DNA of 64,000 bases from Chitinivibrionia bacterium (GCA_009779925.1 WRAZ01000008.1:1-64000); one strand, 5' to 3'; shown: positions 24,191 through 33,187, counted from the first letter of the stretch. Numbers and translations are program-made. The notes: generated by a model not told the origin, from the letters alone.

Positions 24191-26365
24191 ATGGTTAAGA
24201 CGGTAAAAAAAAGAGACGGCGGATTGGTTGTTTACGACAGAGAGAAGATTGCAGGTGCAATCTGGGGCGCAATTAAGGCAACAGGGGGAGTTGACCCGGA
24301 ACTTGCGGAAAAATTAGCGATAAGAGTAGAGGAAGAAATCGCTAAAAAATTCAATGTTAACGACATCCCGTCGGTAGAGGGCATTCAGGATCTTGTAGAA
24401 AACGTTCTTATGAACAGCGGATATAACACTGCCGCGAGAGCGTACATATCATACAGAAACCTGCACATGAAACAAAGAAACGCTAAAAAGTTAACTATAG
24501 GAATTAAAGAAACTTTCGATGGTTATCTTAAAGGAAAGAACTGGCGCGCCAAAGAAAACGCCAATATCAACTATTCTATAGGCGGACTTATTTTGCACGC
24601 TTCAAGCGAAGTCACCAAAAACTACTGGCTTGACGAAATTTATTCGGAAGAAATCGCAAGAGCGTACAGAAGCGGTGAAATGCATATCCACGATTTACAA
24701 ATGTTTTCGGGATATTGCGCGGGCTGGTCGCTTCGCGATCTTATCTCGGAAGGGCTTGGCGGCGTAGAAAATAAAATAGCCTCATCTCCTGCAAAACACC
24801 TTTTCACGCTTGTTCAGCAAATGGTGAATTTCTTGGGCTGTTTGCAAAACGAATGGGCGGGCGCGCAGGCGTTTTCGTCTGTCGATACTTTCTTGGCGCC
24901 GTTTGTCTGGGTCGATAACTTGTCCTACAAAGAAGTAAAACAGGCTATTCAGTCATTCGTATTCGGAGTTAACATTCCGTCTCGTTGGGGCTCGCAAGCG
25001 CCTTTCACAAACGTTACTTTCGACTGGGTTGTTCCAAGCGACCTCAAAGACCAAGCGGCTATTGTCGGCGGCAAACCGATAGAAACAATTGTTGACGGCG
25101 AAACCATAACAAAAACGTACGGCGACTTCCAAAAAGAAATGGATATGATAAACAAAGCGTTCTTGGAAATTTTCCTTGAAGGCGACGCAAACGGACGCGG
25201 ATTTATGTATCCCATCCCGACCTATAACCTTACAAAAGAATTCGGCTGGGAAAGCGATAACGCAAAGCTTCTTTGGGAAATGACAGGGAAATACGGCACG
25301 CCATACTTCCAGAACTTCATAAACTCAAATCTTAATCCGTCCGATGTACGCTCTATGTGCTGTCGTTTGCGCTTGGATTTGCGTGAGCTTCGTCAGCGCG
25401 GCGGCGGACTTTTCGGCTCTGCGGATAAAACGGGTTCAATCGGTGTTGTCACTATAAATATGCCGAGAATCGGATACCTTACAAGAGGAGACAAAAAAGC
25501 GTTTTTCGCCTCTTTAGACAGAATTATGGATATTGCGCGCGACTCTTTGGAGAAAAAACGCGAAACCGTAATCCGTCTTCTCGACGAAGGGCTTTTCCCC
25601 TACACCAGAAGATATTTGGGGACTACAAAACTCAAAAATCACTTTGCAACAATCGGAGTTATAGGAATGAATGAAGCTTGCCTTAACTTTATGGGCAAGG
25701 ATATGCTTGACACCGAGGCGCGCGAATTCTGCAAAGAAGCGCTTGAATATATGCGCGAACGTTTGACGGAATATCAAGTAAAAACTGGGCATTTCTACAA
25801 CTTGGAAGCAACGCCGGGCGAAGGAACATCGCACAGACTTGCGGGAATTGACAAAGAACTGTATCCCGAAATGACAATACCGGGCGGAAAGAACCCGTAT
25901 TACACCAATTCCACACAGTTGCCCGTAGAAGCGACCGACGATATTTTTGAAGCGCTTGATATGCAGGACGGATTGCAGACCCTTTATACAGGCGGAACGG
26001 TTATGCACGGCTTTACAGGTGAGGCGATTGAAGACCCCGCAACGGTCAGCGCGCTCGTAAGAAAGATAGCGAACGGCTACAAACTTCCGTATTTTACCAT
26101 ATCGCCGACTTATTCGATTTGCGAAAATCACGGATATTTTTCGGGTGAACACGCAACTTGCAAATACTGCGGAAAAGAAACGGAAATCTATTCTCGGATA
26201 GTGGGTTATTATCGCCCCATCAAGAATTGGAACGAAGGTAAGAAAGAGGAATTCGGTAAAAGAAAAACTTATGACCGAAACAGCGGTTTTCCGAGTTTTG
26301 TAAAGTCAGAGCCCGAAACTTGCAAAAAAGAAGAATTAGTGCAAGCGGCGATGGTTTTTGCGTGA
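24191..26365 (+). CDS. nrdD: Anaerobic ribonucleoside-triphosphate reductase
   Basis: A 724-residue class III ribonucleotide reductase, the oxygen-sensitive glycyl-radical enzyme that makes deoxynucleotides. An N-terminal ATP-cone (about 1-95, 'VKKRDGGLVVYDREKIAGAI') would give allosteric control. The active-site region has 'SMCCRLRLDL'. The C-terminus has a Cys/His metal knuckle (C644, H647, C657, C660) followed by the glycyl-radical loop RIVGYYRP, with the radical Gly at 672, and ends in the usual 'GKRKTYD' region plus a short extension. GGGAGG lies 12 bases upstream, a longer spacing than usual. The GTGA overlap with nrdG makes the pair translationally coupled. Three NrdR-like operators precede it. 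Confidence 0.96.
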   Translation: MVKTVKKRDGGLVVYDREKIAGAIWGAIKATGGVDPELAEKLAIRVEEEIAKKFNVNDIPSVEGIQDLVENVLMNSGYNTAARAYISYRNLHMKQRNAKKLTIGIKETFDGYLKGKNWRAKENANINYSIGGLILHASSEVTKNYWLDEIYSEEIARAYRSGEMHIHDLQMFSGYCAGWSLRDLISEGLGGVENKIASSPAKHLFTLVQQMVNFLGCLQNEWAGAQAFSSVDTFLAPFVWVDNLSYKEVKQAIQSFVFGVNIPSRWGSQAPFTNVTFDWVVPSDLKDQAAIVGGKPIETIVDGETITKTYGDFQKEMDMINKAFLEIFLEGDANGRGFMYPIPTYNLTKEFGWESDNAKLLWEMTGKYGTPYFQNFINSNLNPSDVRSMCCRLRLDLRELRQRGGGLFGSADKTGSIGVVTINMPRIGYLTRGDKKAFFASLDRIMDIARDSLEKKRETVIRLLDEGLFPYTRRYLGTTKLKNHFATIGVIGMNEACLNFMGKDMLDTEAREFCKEALEYMRERLTEYQVKTGHFYNLEATPGEGTSHRLAGIDKELYPEMTIPGGKNPYYTNSTQLPVEATDDIFEALDMQDGLQTLYTGGTVMHGFTGEAIEDPATVSALVRKIANGYKLPYFTISPTYSICENHGYFSGEHATCKYCGKETEIYSRIVGYYRPIKNWNEGKKEEFGKRKTYDRNSGFPSFVKSEPETCKKEELVQAAMVFA

Positions 26366-27093
26366 GTAATATCTTCGACGGAATCTGCGGATTAAACAAA
26401 TTTTCAGGAAATGATTTTCCGGGGACGGTTTCGACCGTCCTTTTTTATTCTTTGTGCAATTTGCGTTGTCCTTATTGCCAAAATCCCGATATTGTTTTTG
26501 GAAAAACGCCGCAAATCGACCCTGAATTATTGGCTGATTTTTTGAAACGGCGCAAAAATGTTCTCGACGGAGTGGTAATAACGGGCGGAGAGCCGACAAT
26601 TCACAAAAAATTGCCCGAACTTGTCGAATACATAAAAAAGTTCGGCTACAAAGTAAAATTAGACACAAACGGGCTTAACCCTGTCGCTCTGAGAAATTGC
26701 GACATTGATTATTTGGCGTTGGACATAAAAACCACGCCGAAAAAATACCGACAATTTCTCGGCGCGAGCGGAAACGAAACACAAATCAGAGAAAATCTGT
26801 TGAAAACCGCTTCACTTATCAGAAAAACAAAAGGCGAACTGCGAATAACCGTCGCTCCGAAAATCATAGAAAAAGACGACTTTGAAGAAATTGCCGAAAT
26901 TTGTGAGGGTATGGACATTTTTTTGCAGAAATTTCGCACAAAATTTGAAGTGCTCGATATAGATTTTTTCAAAAATCAAAACCACGACGACAGTTTTCTG
27001 AAAGAATTTAAGGCGTATTTAGAAAAAACGGCAAAAAGCGTCAAAATAAGAGATTACGGAGAAAATTCAAGAACAAGCGAGAAGATATTATAA
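26362..27093 (+). CDS. nrdG: Anaerobic ribonucleotide reductase activating radical-SAM protein
   Basis: A 243-residue radical-SAM enzyme that installs the glycyl radical in NrdD. The iron-sulfur ligand motif is CNLRCPYC (C-x3-C-x2-C) near residues 32-39, followed by 'GVVITGGEPT' and 'VKLDTNG'. It is longer than the E. coli-type NrdG and resembles the NrdG2/PflA-like subgroup. The start is the GTG overlapping the nrdD stop (GTGA), which fits the operon; the frame also runs upstream inside nrdD without a start signal. Its stop overlaps the convergent yraN stop by a few bases. Confidence 0.9.
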   Translation: MSNIFDGICGLNKFSGNDFPGTVSTVLFYSLCNLRCPYCQNPDIVFGKTPQIDPELLADFLKRRKNVLDGVVITGGEPTIHKKLPELVEYIKKFGYKVKLDTNGLNPVALRNCDIDYLALDIKTTPKKYRQFLGASGNETQIRENLLKTASLIRKTKGELRITVAPKIIEKDDFEEIAEICEGMDIFLQKFRTKFEVLDIDFFKNQNHDDSFLKEFKAYLEKTAKSVKIRDYGENSRTSEKIL

Positions 27094-27447
27094 TGTGCAA
27101 TTTTTGTAATGCCGAATACCGCTTGGGTCAATAGCTATAGCGTCTATTCTAACGGGTTTTCCGTGCAAATTGTTTTTGCGGATATACATCTGCGCCAATT
27201 TTATTAACTGCCTGATTTTTAATTGATTTATGCGAAATTCGGGCGCTCCGAAAGCGCTTGAACTGCTGCGATTATATTTCACTTCGACAAAAACGGTTGT
27301 GCCGTCTTTATCTAAGGCGATAATATCTATTTCGCCGAATTTGCCGAAATGAACGTTTCGCTCAGTTATTTTATAACCGTTTTGTAAAAGGAAATCGACG
27401 GCTTTGTTTTCGCCGTCGTTTCCGATTTTTCGTGAGTTCGTTGTCAG
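27088..27447 (-). CDS. yraN: YraN/UPF0102-family endonuclease-like protein, CTG start
   Basis: A 119-residue YraN-family protein with PD-(D/E)XK-like features: 'KIGNDGENKAVDFL' near the N-terminus, 'FGEIDIIALDKDG', 'VFVEVKYNRS' and the C-terminal 'KIRQLIKLAQMYIRKNNL'. All are in one uninterrupted frame. Upstream of the conserved start region there is no ATG, GTG or TTG before an in-frame TAA. The only well-placed initiator is CTG at 27447, which sits 7 bases after AGGAG. An ATG-only search would recover just the last 64 codons. It follows fliC by 10 bases, with the ribosome binding site overlapping the fliC stop, so it is probably co-transcribed with flagellar genes. Function in the family is unresolved, probably nucleic-acid processing. 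Confidence 0.82.
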   Translation of the reverse strand: MTTNSRKIGNDGENKAVDFLLQNGYKITERNVHFGKFGEIDIIALDKDGTTVFVEVKYNRSSSSAFGAPEFRINQLKIRQLIKLAQMYIRKNNLHGKPVRIDAIAIDPSGIRHYKNCTL

Positions 27448-27457
27448 TTATTTACTC

Positions 27458-28423
27458 CTAATTAAGCAACTGTAAGATAGTGTTCGGAAGCGAATTTGCC
27501 TGTGCGAGCATTGACGTAGACGCTTGATTAAGAATTTGCAGACGTGTAAATTGTACCGTTTCTTTTGCAAAATCCACGTGGCGAATTTGGCTTTCTGCCG
27601 ACTCTACATTTCTCAAAACGTTTTCCTGTGATGCAAGCGCGTGTTCGAGCCTGTTTGAGTAAGAACCTATGTTTGAGCGAAGTCTGCTGACGCTGTCCAA
27701 CGCGGTGTCAAGAATTGAGATTGCCGCCTGTGCTTCTGCAGAGCTGAGAAAACTTATTACCTCAAAAAATTCCACCGCATCCGGATCGGGAGGAATAGCG
27801 GCAGGGTCAAAGTTAGGATTAGGAAACAGCTCGTCTCTTGCGTTGGGGTCTCTCAGACCGAGCGCCTCGCTGTTTGCCGCAGTAAAGCGTACGTTCAAAA
27901 CGTCGCTGGTGTCGTGTTCTGTTGTGTGATTTGCACCTATGTGAATTATGCCGCCGTCGGGGTGTTCCCACGGATTAAAGTCGTAAGTTCCCTGAACTCC
28001 CGGGGTTCCGTTAAGCATAGACCTACCGTTAAATCTGGTCGAAGCGGCAATTCTGTCTATTTCATTAACAAGTTGATTTACTTCCAATTGAATAAATTCC
28101 CTTTGGTCGTCGTGCATTGTCGCAGTCGATGCCTGAACCGCCAATTCACGTAATCTGTGGAGCATATTCTGTATTTCTACAATTCCGCCTTCCGCTATAT
28201 TCAAAAGCGATAAACCGTCGTTAATATTGCGGTTTCCTTGCGCAAGTCCGTTTGCCTGCATTCTCAACTGCTCCGAAACCGAAAGCCCTGCGGCGTTGTC
28301 CGAAGACCTGTTGATTGAATTACCCGTAGATAATCTTTCAAGCGATATTGTCAACGAACGTTGCGTTCTTTTAATCGCTCCCGCTGAAAGCATCGCTTGT
28401 GTATTCGTGTTTATTTTTGGCAT
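27458..28423 (-). CDS. fliC: Flagellin
   Basis: A 321-residue flagellin, the filament subunit. The N-terminal D0/D1 region (about 1-140) has the conserved 'SLERLSTGNSINRSSDNAAGLSVSEQLRMQ' segment and 'REFIQLEVNQLVNEIDRIAASTRFNG'. The C-terminal D1/D0 region (about 235-321) ends 'QFTRLQILNQASTSMLAQANSLPNTILQLLN'. Only about 90 residues form the central variable domain, so this is a short flagellin. GGAGGG precedes the ATG. It follows flgL by 39 bases and probably shares its sigma-54 transcript. Confidence 0.96.
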   Translation of the reverse strand: MPKINTNTQAMLSAGAIKRTQRSLTISLERLSTGNSINRSSDNAAGLSVSEQLRMQANGLAQGNRNINDGLSLLNIAEGGIVEIQNMLHRLRELAVQASTATMHDDQREFIQLEVNQLVNEIDRIAASTRFNGRSMLNGTPGVQGTYDFNPWEHPDGGIIHIGANHTTEHDTSDVLNVRFTAANSEALGLRDPNARDELFPNPNFDPAAIPPDPDAVEFFEVISFLSSAEAQAAISILDTALDSVSRLRSNIGSYSNRLEHALASQENVLRNVESAESQIRHVDFAKETVQFTRLQILNQASTSMLAQANSLPNTILQLLN

Positions 28424-28462
28424 TTTGCCCTCCTTGGTTTTCGTTTTTATCCCTAAGTTATC

Positions 28463-29887
28463 TTATCTCAGAAAGTCCATCAAACTCATCTGCATAAGTC
28501 TTGCCGTAGATTGCAAAGCGGCGTTAAACACCGTCTGCTTTACAGAGAACTGCATTATCGTGGTCGCATAGTCCGCGTCTTCGACGTTTGAACGCAGTCT
28601 GTCCACTTCTACCTGCTGAATTTCGTTTCTCTCCAAAGTTGTGCTTAATCTGTTCATTATTGCGCCGCTTGTCGATTGCGCCGAAAGAATATTGTGCATA
28701 GTTTGGTCTAACCAAGCAATCGCGCCGTTTATCTCACTGCTGTTGCCGTGTATAATGCCCTGTCCCAACCGAATAAGCGATGTAAAAATGTCAATATCGT
28801 TATTCACTCGCAAATCGTGCGTAGAAATATTTATGGGAACGGTGACCCCTTCTTCAATTTGGCGGAAAATTTTTCTGTCGGTGGAAATATTATTCCCATA
28901 AAAATCTTTGCTCTCGTCCAAACGCGTCATACGAACTTGAAGCCCGCCGCCGTTATCGCCCGGATTTCCGGGATAACCGGGAACGTTGCCGTGTGTGAAA
29001 TTACCCGCCAACAAAGGATTGCTGAAAGACGGTGTAAGTCCCGACAGACCAGTCGCAACAAGATTTCCGTCCTCGTCGATTTCATCTCCGTTTGCGTCAA
29101 TAAGCGTGTCGACAGGAGGAGTGAAGCCCATATCTCGGTGAATAAGAAGCCCGTTTACATTTCGCAGAGGAAGCATTTCTATGGTGCCGTTCATATAATC
29201 AATTCTGAAGTCGATGCCTTCTCTCATATTTTGTCCGCCTGCTACGATTTCTACAGAGCCGGGAATTATTTTTCCGGCGGCGACAAAAGGAGGCGTGCTA
29301 CTGCCGTTAGGATCCAAAATCTGAACAGGAGGAAACGCTCCTATTCCATTCGGACCGCCCGTCGGATCCCAAATCGGGGAACTTGTATCAAAAGTAAACA
29401 TTCTGTTTCCTCGGACATTCGCTTCGTTTCTGTCGGAAACTACTGATATTACAGGAGGTAAATTGGTATGAGTGCCGCTGAAAATATAATTGCCTTTGTA
29501 GCGCTGATTCATAATATTAACCATTTGATTTGTCAGCTCTCTTATCTCGTCGGCAATGTATGCGCGTTGAGCAGGCGACAAAGCGTCGGTATCAGCCTGA
29601 AGACCCAACTCACGAGCGCGATGAATGCGAGAAATCATACTTGTCATATTGGTGTCGGTCAATTCCATCCACGCAAGACCGTCGTGAATACTTGCCTCGC
29701 TTTGCTCCAGCTTGTCCAATTGAGTTCTGAGCCTGAGCGCGTTCGACACTTGCGCGGGTCCGTCGCTGGGACGGTTAAGCAACTTTCCTGTCGCTTGCTG
29801 TTGCTGCAATCTCGACAACTCGGCAAATTTGGTGTGGATAACATTTTGTGTTTGTCGACTAACCGACAACATTGTTATTCTTTGCAT
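28463..29887 (-). CDS. flgL: Flagellar hook-associated protein 3 (FlgL)
   Basis: A 474-residue hook-filament junction protein. The flagellin-like N-terminus includes 'KLLNRPSDGPAQVSNALRLRTQLDKLEQ', and the C-terminus has 'VEDADYATTIMQFSVKQTVFNAALQSTARLMQMSLMDFLR'. It is longer than many FlgL proteins because of a beta-rich central insertion (about 150-340) that repeats the 'GxDFRIDYMNGTIEMLP' strand pattern also seen in the FlgK here. AAGGAGG precedes the ATG. A sigma-54-type promoter lies 43-58 bases upstream. Confidence 0.93.
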   Translation of the reverse strand: MQRITMLSVSRQTQNVIHTKFAELSRLQQQQATGKLLNRPSDGPAQVSNALRLRTQLDKLEQSEASIHDGLAWMELTDTNMTSMISRIHRARELGLQADTDALSPAQRAYIADEIRELTNQMVNIMNQRYKGNYIFSGTHTNLPPVISVVSDRNEANVRGNRMFTFDTSSPIWDPTGGPNGIGAFPPVQILDPNGSSTPPFVAAGKIIPGSVEIVAGGQNMREGIDFRIDYMNGTIEMLPLRNVNGLLIHRDMGFTPPVDTLIDANGDEIDEDGNLVATGLSGLTPSFSNPLLAGNFTHGNVPGYPGNPGDNGGGLQVRMTRLDESKDFYGNNISTDRKIFRQIEEGVTVPINISTHDLRVNNDIDIFTSLIRLGQGIIHGNSSEINGAIAWLDQTMHNILSAQSTSGAIMNRLSTTLERNEIQQVEVDRLRSNVEDADYATTIMQFSVKQTVFNAALQSTARLMQMSLMDFLR

Positions 29888-29929
29888 TTTTTTCCTCCTT
29901 GAAAAAACTGTTCCATTCCCTTGTTTATA

Positions 29930-29945
29930 TTCAAAACTCGTGCCA
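29930..29945 (-). promoter_or_regulatory. Sigma-54-type promoter for flgL-fliC
   Basis: On the minus strand TGGCAC, five bases (GAGTT), then TTGAA. The -24 element is perfect and the spacing is right; the -12 element has GA instead of GC. It lies about 43 bases before flgL. Confidence 0.7.
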
Positions 29946-29956
29946 ACCGTTCTTTT

Positions 29957-31702
29957 TTACAAATTCAGCAAAATGTCCAGCATAGACTGCACAGATGAGA
30001 AAATTCTTGCCGCCGCCTGATACGAATATTGCAATCTCATTATGTTTGCCGCTTCTTCGTCGAGCGAAACTCCTGCGATACTGTCCTGATGTTCGTCGTA
30101 TCCGTCAATCAAAAATTGGCGTGTGTTTACGTTTGCGGTCGCTTCTCTTCTGTCTAAACCCAACTGCGCAACCGACGCGGCGTAAAACTCACTGAATGTC
30201 GATGTGGGATTGCCGAATATGTTGGTATTTCCCATAAGCGGCGCACGGCGAAGTTCGTATATGGCAAGAGCGTTCATATTACCTCCCTCGCCCTCAAAAC
30301 CTCCCGTAACAAATCTAAAACTTATTTCCAAGTCAACGCCTTCGTACTGGTTGACGCCGTTTTGGTCGGCAAGAAGCTGAATAGTCCCCAAAACATAATC
30401 TACGCGAAAATCCCGACCCTCTACAAGTTGAATTTGACCGCTGCCGGGCGGTGTCAACGGCATGCTTACAACAACCGTTCCTGCTACAAGATTTCTTGCG
30501 CGGTCTGTGTCGTGGTCGGTTGTACTATTCCAACCATCTGAGCCGTCGATAGTAGACAGTAAAAACGGTGTTCCTATCGGCGACATTCCGCCTGCCGGAA
30601 TTTCATTTCGTCTTAAATCGCTCATAATTCCGCCGCCGCCTGCCGCCGCAATATTTCCCGGGTCGGTTGTAATGCCCGTGGAAACACTTATGGTTCGCGC
30701 GGTAATCCCCTGAGGATCAAAAAAGTTAAAGCCAGATTGTCCGCGAAGGTTAAAACCCTCTCTGTGTTGCTCATTTACCGCGGCAACCAAACCTGCCGCC
30801 AACTGGTCGAGCTGTCGCTCCATATTCGGTATAAAAACGTCGCGTGCGGCAAACAATCCTGCGAGTTCTCCGCCCGAAGGCGTTATTACCCCGCGACCGT
30901 TAACCATTCGCAAACCAAATTGTGCAAAGCCCTGAGAATCGGTTATAACGTTGGGCGGTGAAAAAATTTCCACTGTATTTACACTGACCGCAGAAACCAA
31001 AATATGTCCGTTCATACTTATTGATACCTGCCCCGTAGAGTCCGTGATATAGTCGTAATCCGTAAGTTCCGCAAGGCGTCTCATAAGAAAATCGCGCCTG
31101 TCCCGCGAATCGTTTGCGTTTCCGCCGTTTGCCTCTGCTATGGAAATCTCGGTATTGAGATTAAAAATATCTCTTGCAATAATGTTTATTTCTCCGACAA
31201 CGCTGACAATATCGGCATTTCTCGATGTTTTTAAGTTGTGCAACTCCGAGGCGACGTTTCTGAATACGTCCACAAGCACATCCGCGTTTGCAATCAAATT
31301 TCTTCTTGCCGAAATATCCGCAGGGTTTTGCGCCAAAGTATCCCAAGAGTTGAAAAATCTGTTCATAAATTCCTGAATACCCGTATCGCTCGGCTCGCGT
31401 ACGATATTTTCCATACTTTCGAGCGCGCTGTCGATAGCTCTGTGCTTTCCGAGTTCAAATGATTGACGGCGGATTTGCGTGTCTATAAATTCGTTTCTTA
31501 TACGAGTTATACCCGATACGGTTACGCCAAATCCTTGTTGCCCGAACGGCGCGCTTCTGCGATACATCGCGTGTTGTTCCACTCTTTGTCTCGAAAAGCC
31601 CGGTCTGTCGGCATTGGCAATGTTATGCCCTGCGACGTTTATACCAAGTTGGCTTGCGTGAAGCGCCGAATTGGCGAGGTTCATAGTTGCAAATAAACTC
31701 AT
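29957..31702 (-). CDS. flgK: Flagellar hook-associated protein 1 (FlgK)
   Basis: A 581-residue FlgK, the first hook-filament junction protein. The N-terminus has the rod/hook family motif 'ALHASQLGINVAGHNIANADRPGFSRQRV' and the C-terminus has 'GVSLDEEAANIMRLQYSYQAAARIFSSVQSMLDILLNL'. The middle contains the 'DQLAAGLVAAVNEQHREGFNLRGQSG' helix. An insertion near 395-460 contains 'GRDFRVDYVLGTIQLLADQNG', matching a repeat in FlgL. GGAGG precedes the ATG, and a sigma-54 promoter lies about 50-65 bases upstream. Confidence 0.95.
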   Translation of the reverse strand: MSLFATMNLANSALHASQLGINVAGHNIANADRPGFSRQRVEQHAMYRRSAPFGQQGFGVTVSGITRIRNEFIDTQIRRQSFELGKHRAIDSALESMENIVREPSDTGIQEFMNRFFNSWDTLAQNPADISARRNLIANADVLVDVFRNVASELHNLKTSRNADIVSVVGEINIIARDIFNLNTEISIAEANGGNANDSRDRRDFLMRRLAELTDYDYITDSTGQVSISMNGHILVSAVSVNTVEIFSPPNVITDSQGFAQFGLRMVNGRGVITPSGGELAGLFAARDVFIPNMERQLDQLAAGLVAAVNEQHREGFNLRGQSGFNFFDPQGITARTISVSTGITTDPGNIAAAGGGGIMSDLRRNEIPAGGMSPIGTPFLLSTIDGSDGWNSTTDHDTDRARNLVAGTVVVSMPLTPPGSGQIQLVEGRDFRVDYVLGTIQLLADQNGVNQYEGVDLEISFRFVTGGFEGEGGNMNALAIYELRRAPLMGNTNIFGNPTSTFSEFYAASVAQLGLDRREATANVNTRQFLIDGYDEHQDSIAGVSLDEEAANIMRLQYSYQAAARIFSSVQSMLDILLNL

Positions 31703-31750
31703 TATAACACCTCCGTGTGTTTTTGGGTTTAGTTTAATTTTTTGTTTATA

Positions 31751-31766
31751 TGCAAAATATGTGCCA
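31751..31766 (-). promoter_or_regulatory. Sigma-54-type promoter for flgK
   Basis: On the minus strand TGGCAC, five bases (ATATT), then TTGCA: a full match to the sigma-54 consensus TGGCAC-N5-TTGCW. It lies 49 bases before flgK. Confidence 0.85.
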
Positions 31767-31789
31767 AGTATTTTGTTTTGTAAAAAAAA

Positions 31790-31818
31790 GCAAGGGCAGG
31801 TTTCAAACCTGCCCCTAC
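31790..31818. repeat. Intergenic palindromic repeat near flgK promoter
   Basis: A near-perfect palindrome AGGGCAGGTTT/AAACCTGCCCT with the GCCCCTAC boundary on one side. It is nearly identical to the copy inside cmoB. It sits between the flgK promoter and the 3' end of the decarboxylase gene, and in the minus orientation is followed by an eight-T run, so it may also terminate transcription. Confidence 0.8.
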
Positions 31819-31849
31819 AAATTACAATATTAGGAAATTTTTTCCGCCA

Positions 31850-32818
31850 TCAACGAACTTCAGCAAACGCGTCGGGCTCTTTTTTCAGCAGGTCGTCGAA
31901 ATATGCCGCTGTGTATTTCAGTCCTTCTTCGAGTTCTATTTTTGGCGTCCAGTCCAATTCTCTTTTTGCCAGAGAGATGTCGGGTTTGCGCTGTTTGGGG
32001 TCGTCGCTCGGCAGGTCGCAATATATTAGTTTTGATTTTGAATTTGTCGTTTCTATCACCTTTTTTGCGAGTTCGAGGATGGTAAATTCGTTGGGATTTC
32101 CGATATTTACGGGAGCGGCATAATTACTTTCCATAAGTCGATACATACCTTCAAGCAAGTCGTCGCAATAGCAGAAAGAACGCGTTTGGTCGCCTTTTCC
32201 GTATATTGTTATATCTTGATTACGAAGCGCCTGAACTATAAAATTGCTCACAACCCGTCCATCGTTGGGGTGCATCCGAGGTCCGTATGTGTTAAAAATT
32301 CTGATAATGCGAATATCGACTTTGTTTTGACGGTGATAATCGTAAAAGAGCGTTTCGGCAATGCGTTTTCCTTCGTCGTAGCAACTGCGAATACCTATCG
32401 GGTTCACGTTGCCCCAATAAGTTTCCTGTTGCGGATGAAATTCGGGCAGAGGGTCGCCGTAAATTTCGGAGGTGCTTGCCTGTAAAACGCGCGCTTTCAC
32501 TCTTTTTGCAAGTCCGAGCATATTTATTGCGCCCATCACGCTTGTTTTCGTGGTTTTTACGGGGTTGTACTGATAGTGAATAGGACTTGCCGGACACGCC
32601 AAGTTGTATATCATATCAACTTCGAGCATAATCGGATTTGTAACATCGTGGCGAATAAATTCAAAGTTGTCATAATTTTTCAGATGAATTATGTTTCGCT
32701 TGTTTCCCGTGAAAAAGTTGTCCAAGGCAATAACGCTATGCCCCATTTTAAGTAATTTTTCGCTCAAATGCGAACCCAAAAATCCCGCTCCACCTGTAAT
32801 CAATATTCTTTTTGACAT
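31850..32818 (-). CDS. UDP-glucuronate decarboxylase (UXS-type NAD-dependent epimerase)
   Basis: A 322-residue short-chain dehydrogenase of the UXS group, which converts UDP-glucuronate to UDP-xylose for surface polysaccharides. The NAD loop [11 protein letters not shown] lies at 8-18. The UXS-typical '[25 protein letters not shown]', '[11 protein letters not shown]', '[19 protein letters not shown]' (catalytic Tyr and Lys in YxxxK) and '[21 protein letters not shown]' are all present. No UDP-glucose dehydrogenase gene is adjacent. It lies 15 bases downstream of a tiny membrane-protein gene and may be co-transcribed with it. Confidence 0.92.
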   Translation of the reverse strand: MSKRILITGGAGFLGSHLSEKLLKMGHSVIALDNFFTGNKRNIIHLKNYDNFEFIRHDVTNPIMLEVDMIYNLACPASPIHYQYNPVKTTKTSVMGAINMLGLAKRVKARVLQASTSEIYGDPLPEFHPQQETYWGNVNPIGIRSCYDEGKRIAETLFYDYHRQNKVDIRIIRIFNTYGPRMHPNDGRVVSNFIVQALRNQDITIYGKGDQTRSFCYCDDLLEGMYRLMESNYAAPVNIGNPNEFTILELAKKVIETTNSKSKLIYCDLPSDDPKQRKPDISLAKRELDWTPKIELEEGLKYTAAYFDDLLKKEPDAFAEVR

Positions 32819-32833
32819 TTTATACCTTTCGTT

Positions 32834-32959
32834 TTATGCTGTTGCTACCGCTAAGCCGTTGCCAATTTTGCCATATTTAAGGTCTTCAAGTTTTATCCAC
32901 ACAAGACACGCTACTCCAAATGCAGCTGCTCCGCCGCCTATAATAAGAAACCCTTCCAT
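32834..32959 (-). CDS. Tiny single-pass membrane protein, cassette A second gene
   Basis: A 41-codon frame whose ATG overlaps the stop of the preceding tiny gene (TAATG). The product has one hydrophobic segment (GFLIIGGGAAAFGVACLVWI, residues 3-22), then a charged stretch KLEDLKYGKIG, and ends NGLAVATA. Its end resembles that of the second gene of cassette B (NGGLATA) although the rest differs. No family recognised. Overlap coupling, a shared tail and a repeated two-gene plan argue that it is real. Confidence 0.6.
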   Translation of the reverse strand: MEGFLIIGGGAAAFGVACLVWIKLEDLKYGKIGNGLAVATA

Positions 32960-33150
32960 TATTCGCCACCTTTCAAAATAAAACCTAACAAAAAGAAAAA
33001 CAACACAAGAGCTAAACCTACTCCCGCTAAATACAAATCTTGCCCTGCTCCCAAAACATTAAACATAACACCGCCAACAAAAGCACCGCCACTAAGGACA
33101 TTAAACCAAGCAGCTAAATGTTCGCGCCGTCCTTTACTCCAAAACTTCAT
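32959..33150 (-). CDS. Small two-pass membrane protein, cassette A first gene
   Basis: A 63-residue protein with a basic N-terminus (MKFWSKGRREH), two hydrophobic segments (about 18-34 and 42-58) and a short charged tail (LKGGE). The start is the ATG preceded by AAGGAG 7 bases upstream; a frame six codons longer has no site. It resembles the first gene of cassette B in size, topology and position directly after a copied terminator-promoter block. Function unknown; small two-pass proteins of this kind occur as uncharacterised families in Bacteroidota and relatives. Confidence 0.65.
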   Translation of the reverse strand: MKFWSKGRREHLAAWFNVLSGGAFVGGVMFNVLGAGQDLYLAGVGLALVLFFFLLGFILKGGE

Positions 33151-33172
33151 AGCAAATCTCCTTTTCAAATAA

Positions 33173-33187
33173 AAAATACGTTATGCC
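33173..33187 (-). promoter_or_regulatory. Promoter-like motif before cassette A
   Basis: On the minus strand it reads GGCATAACGTATTTT, 22 bases before the cassette A start, a variant (AACGTATTTT) of the window motif. Confidence 0.45.
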
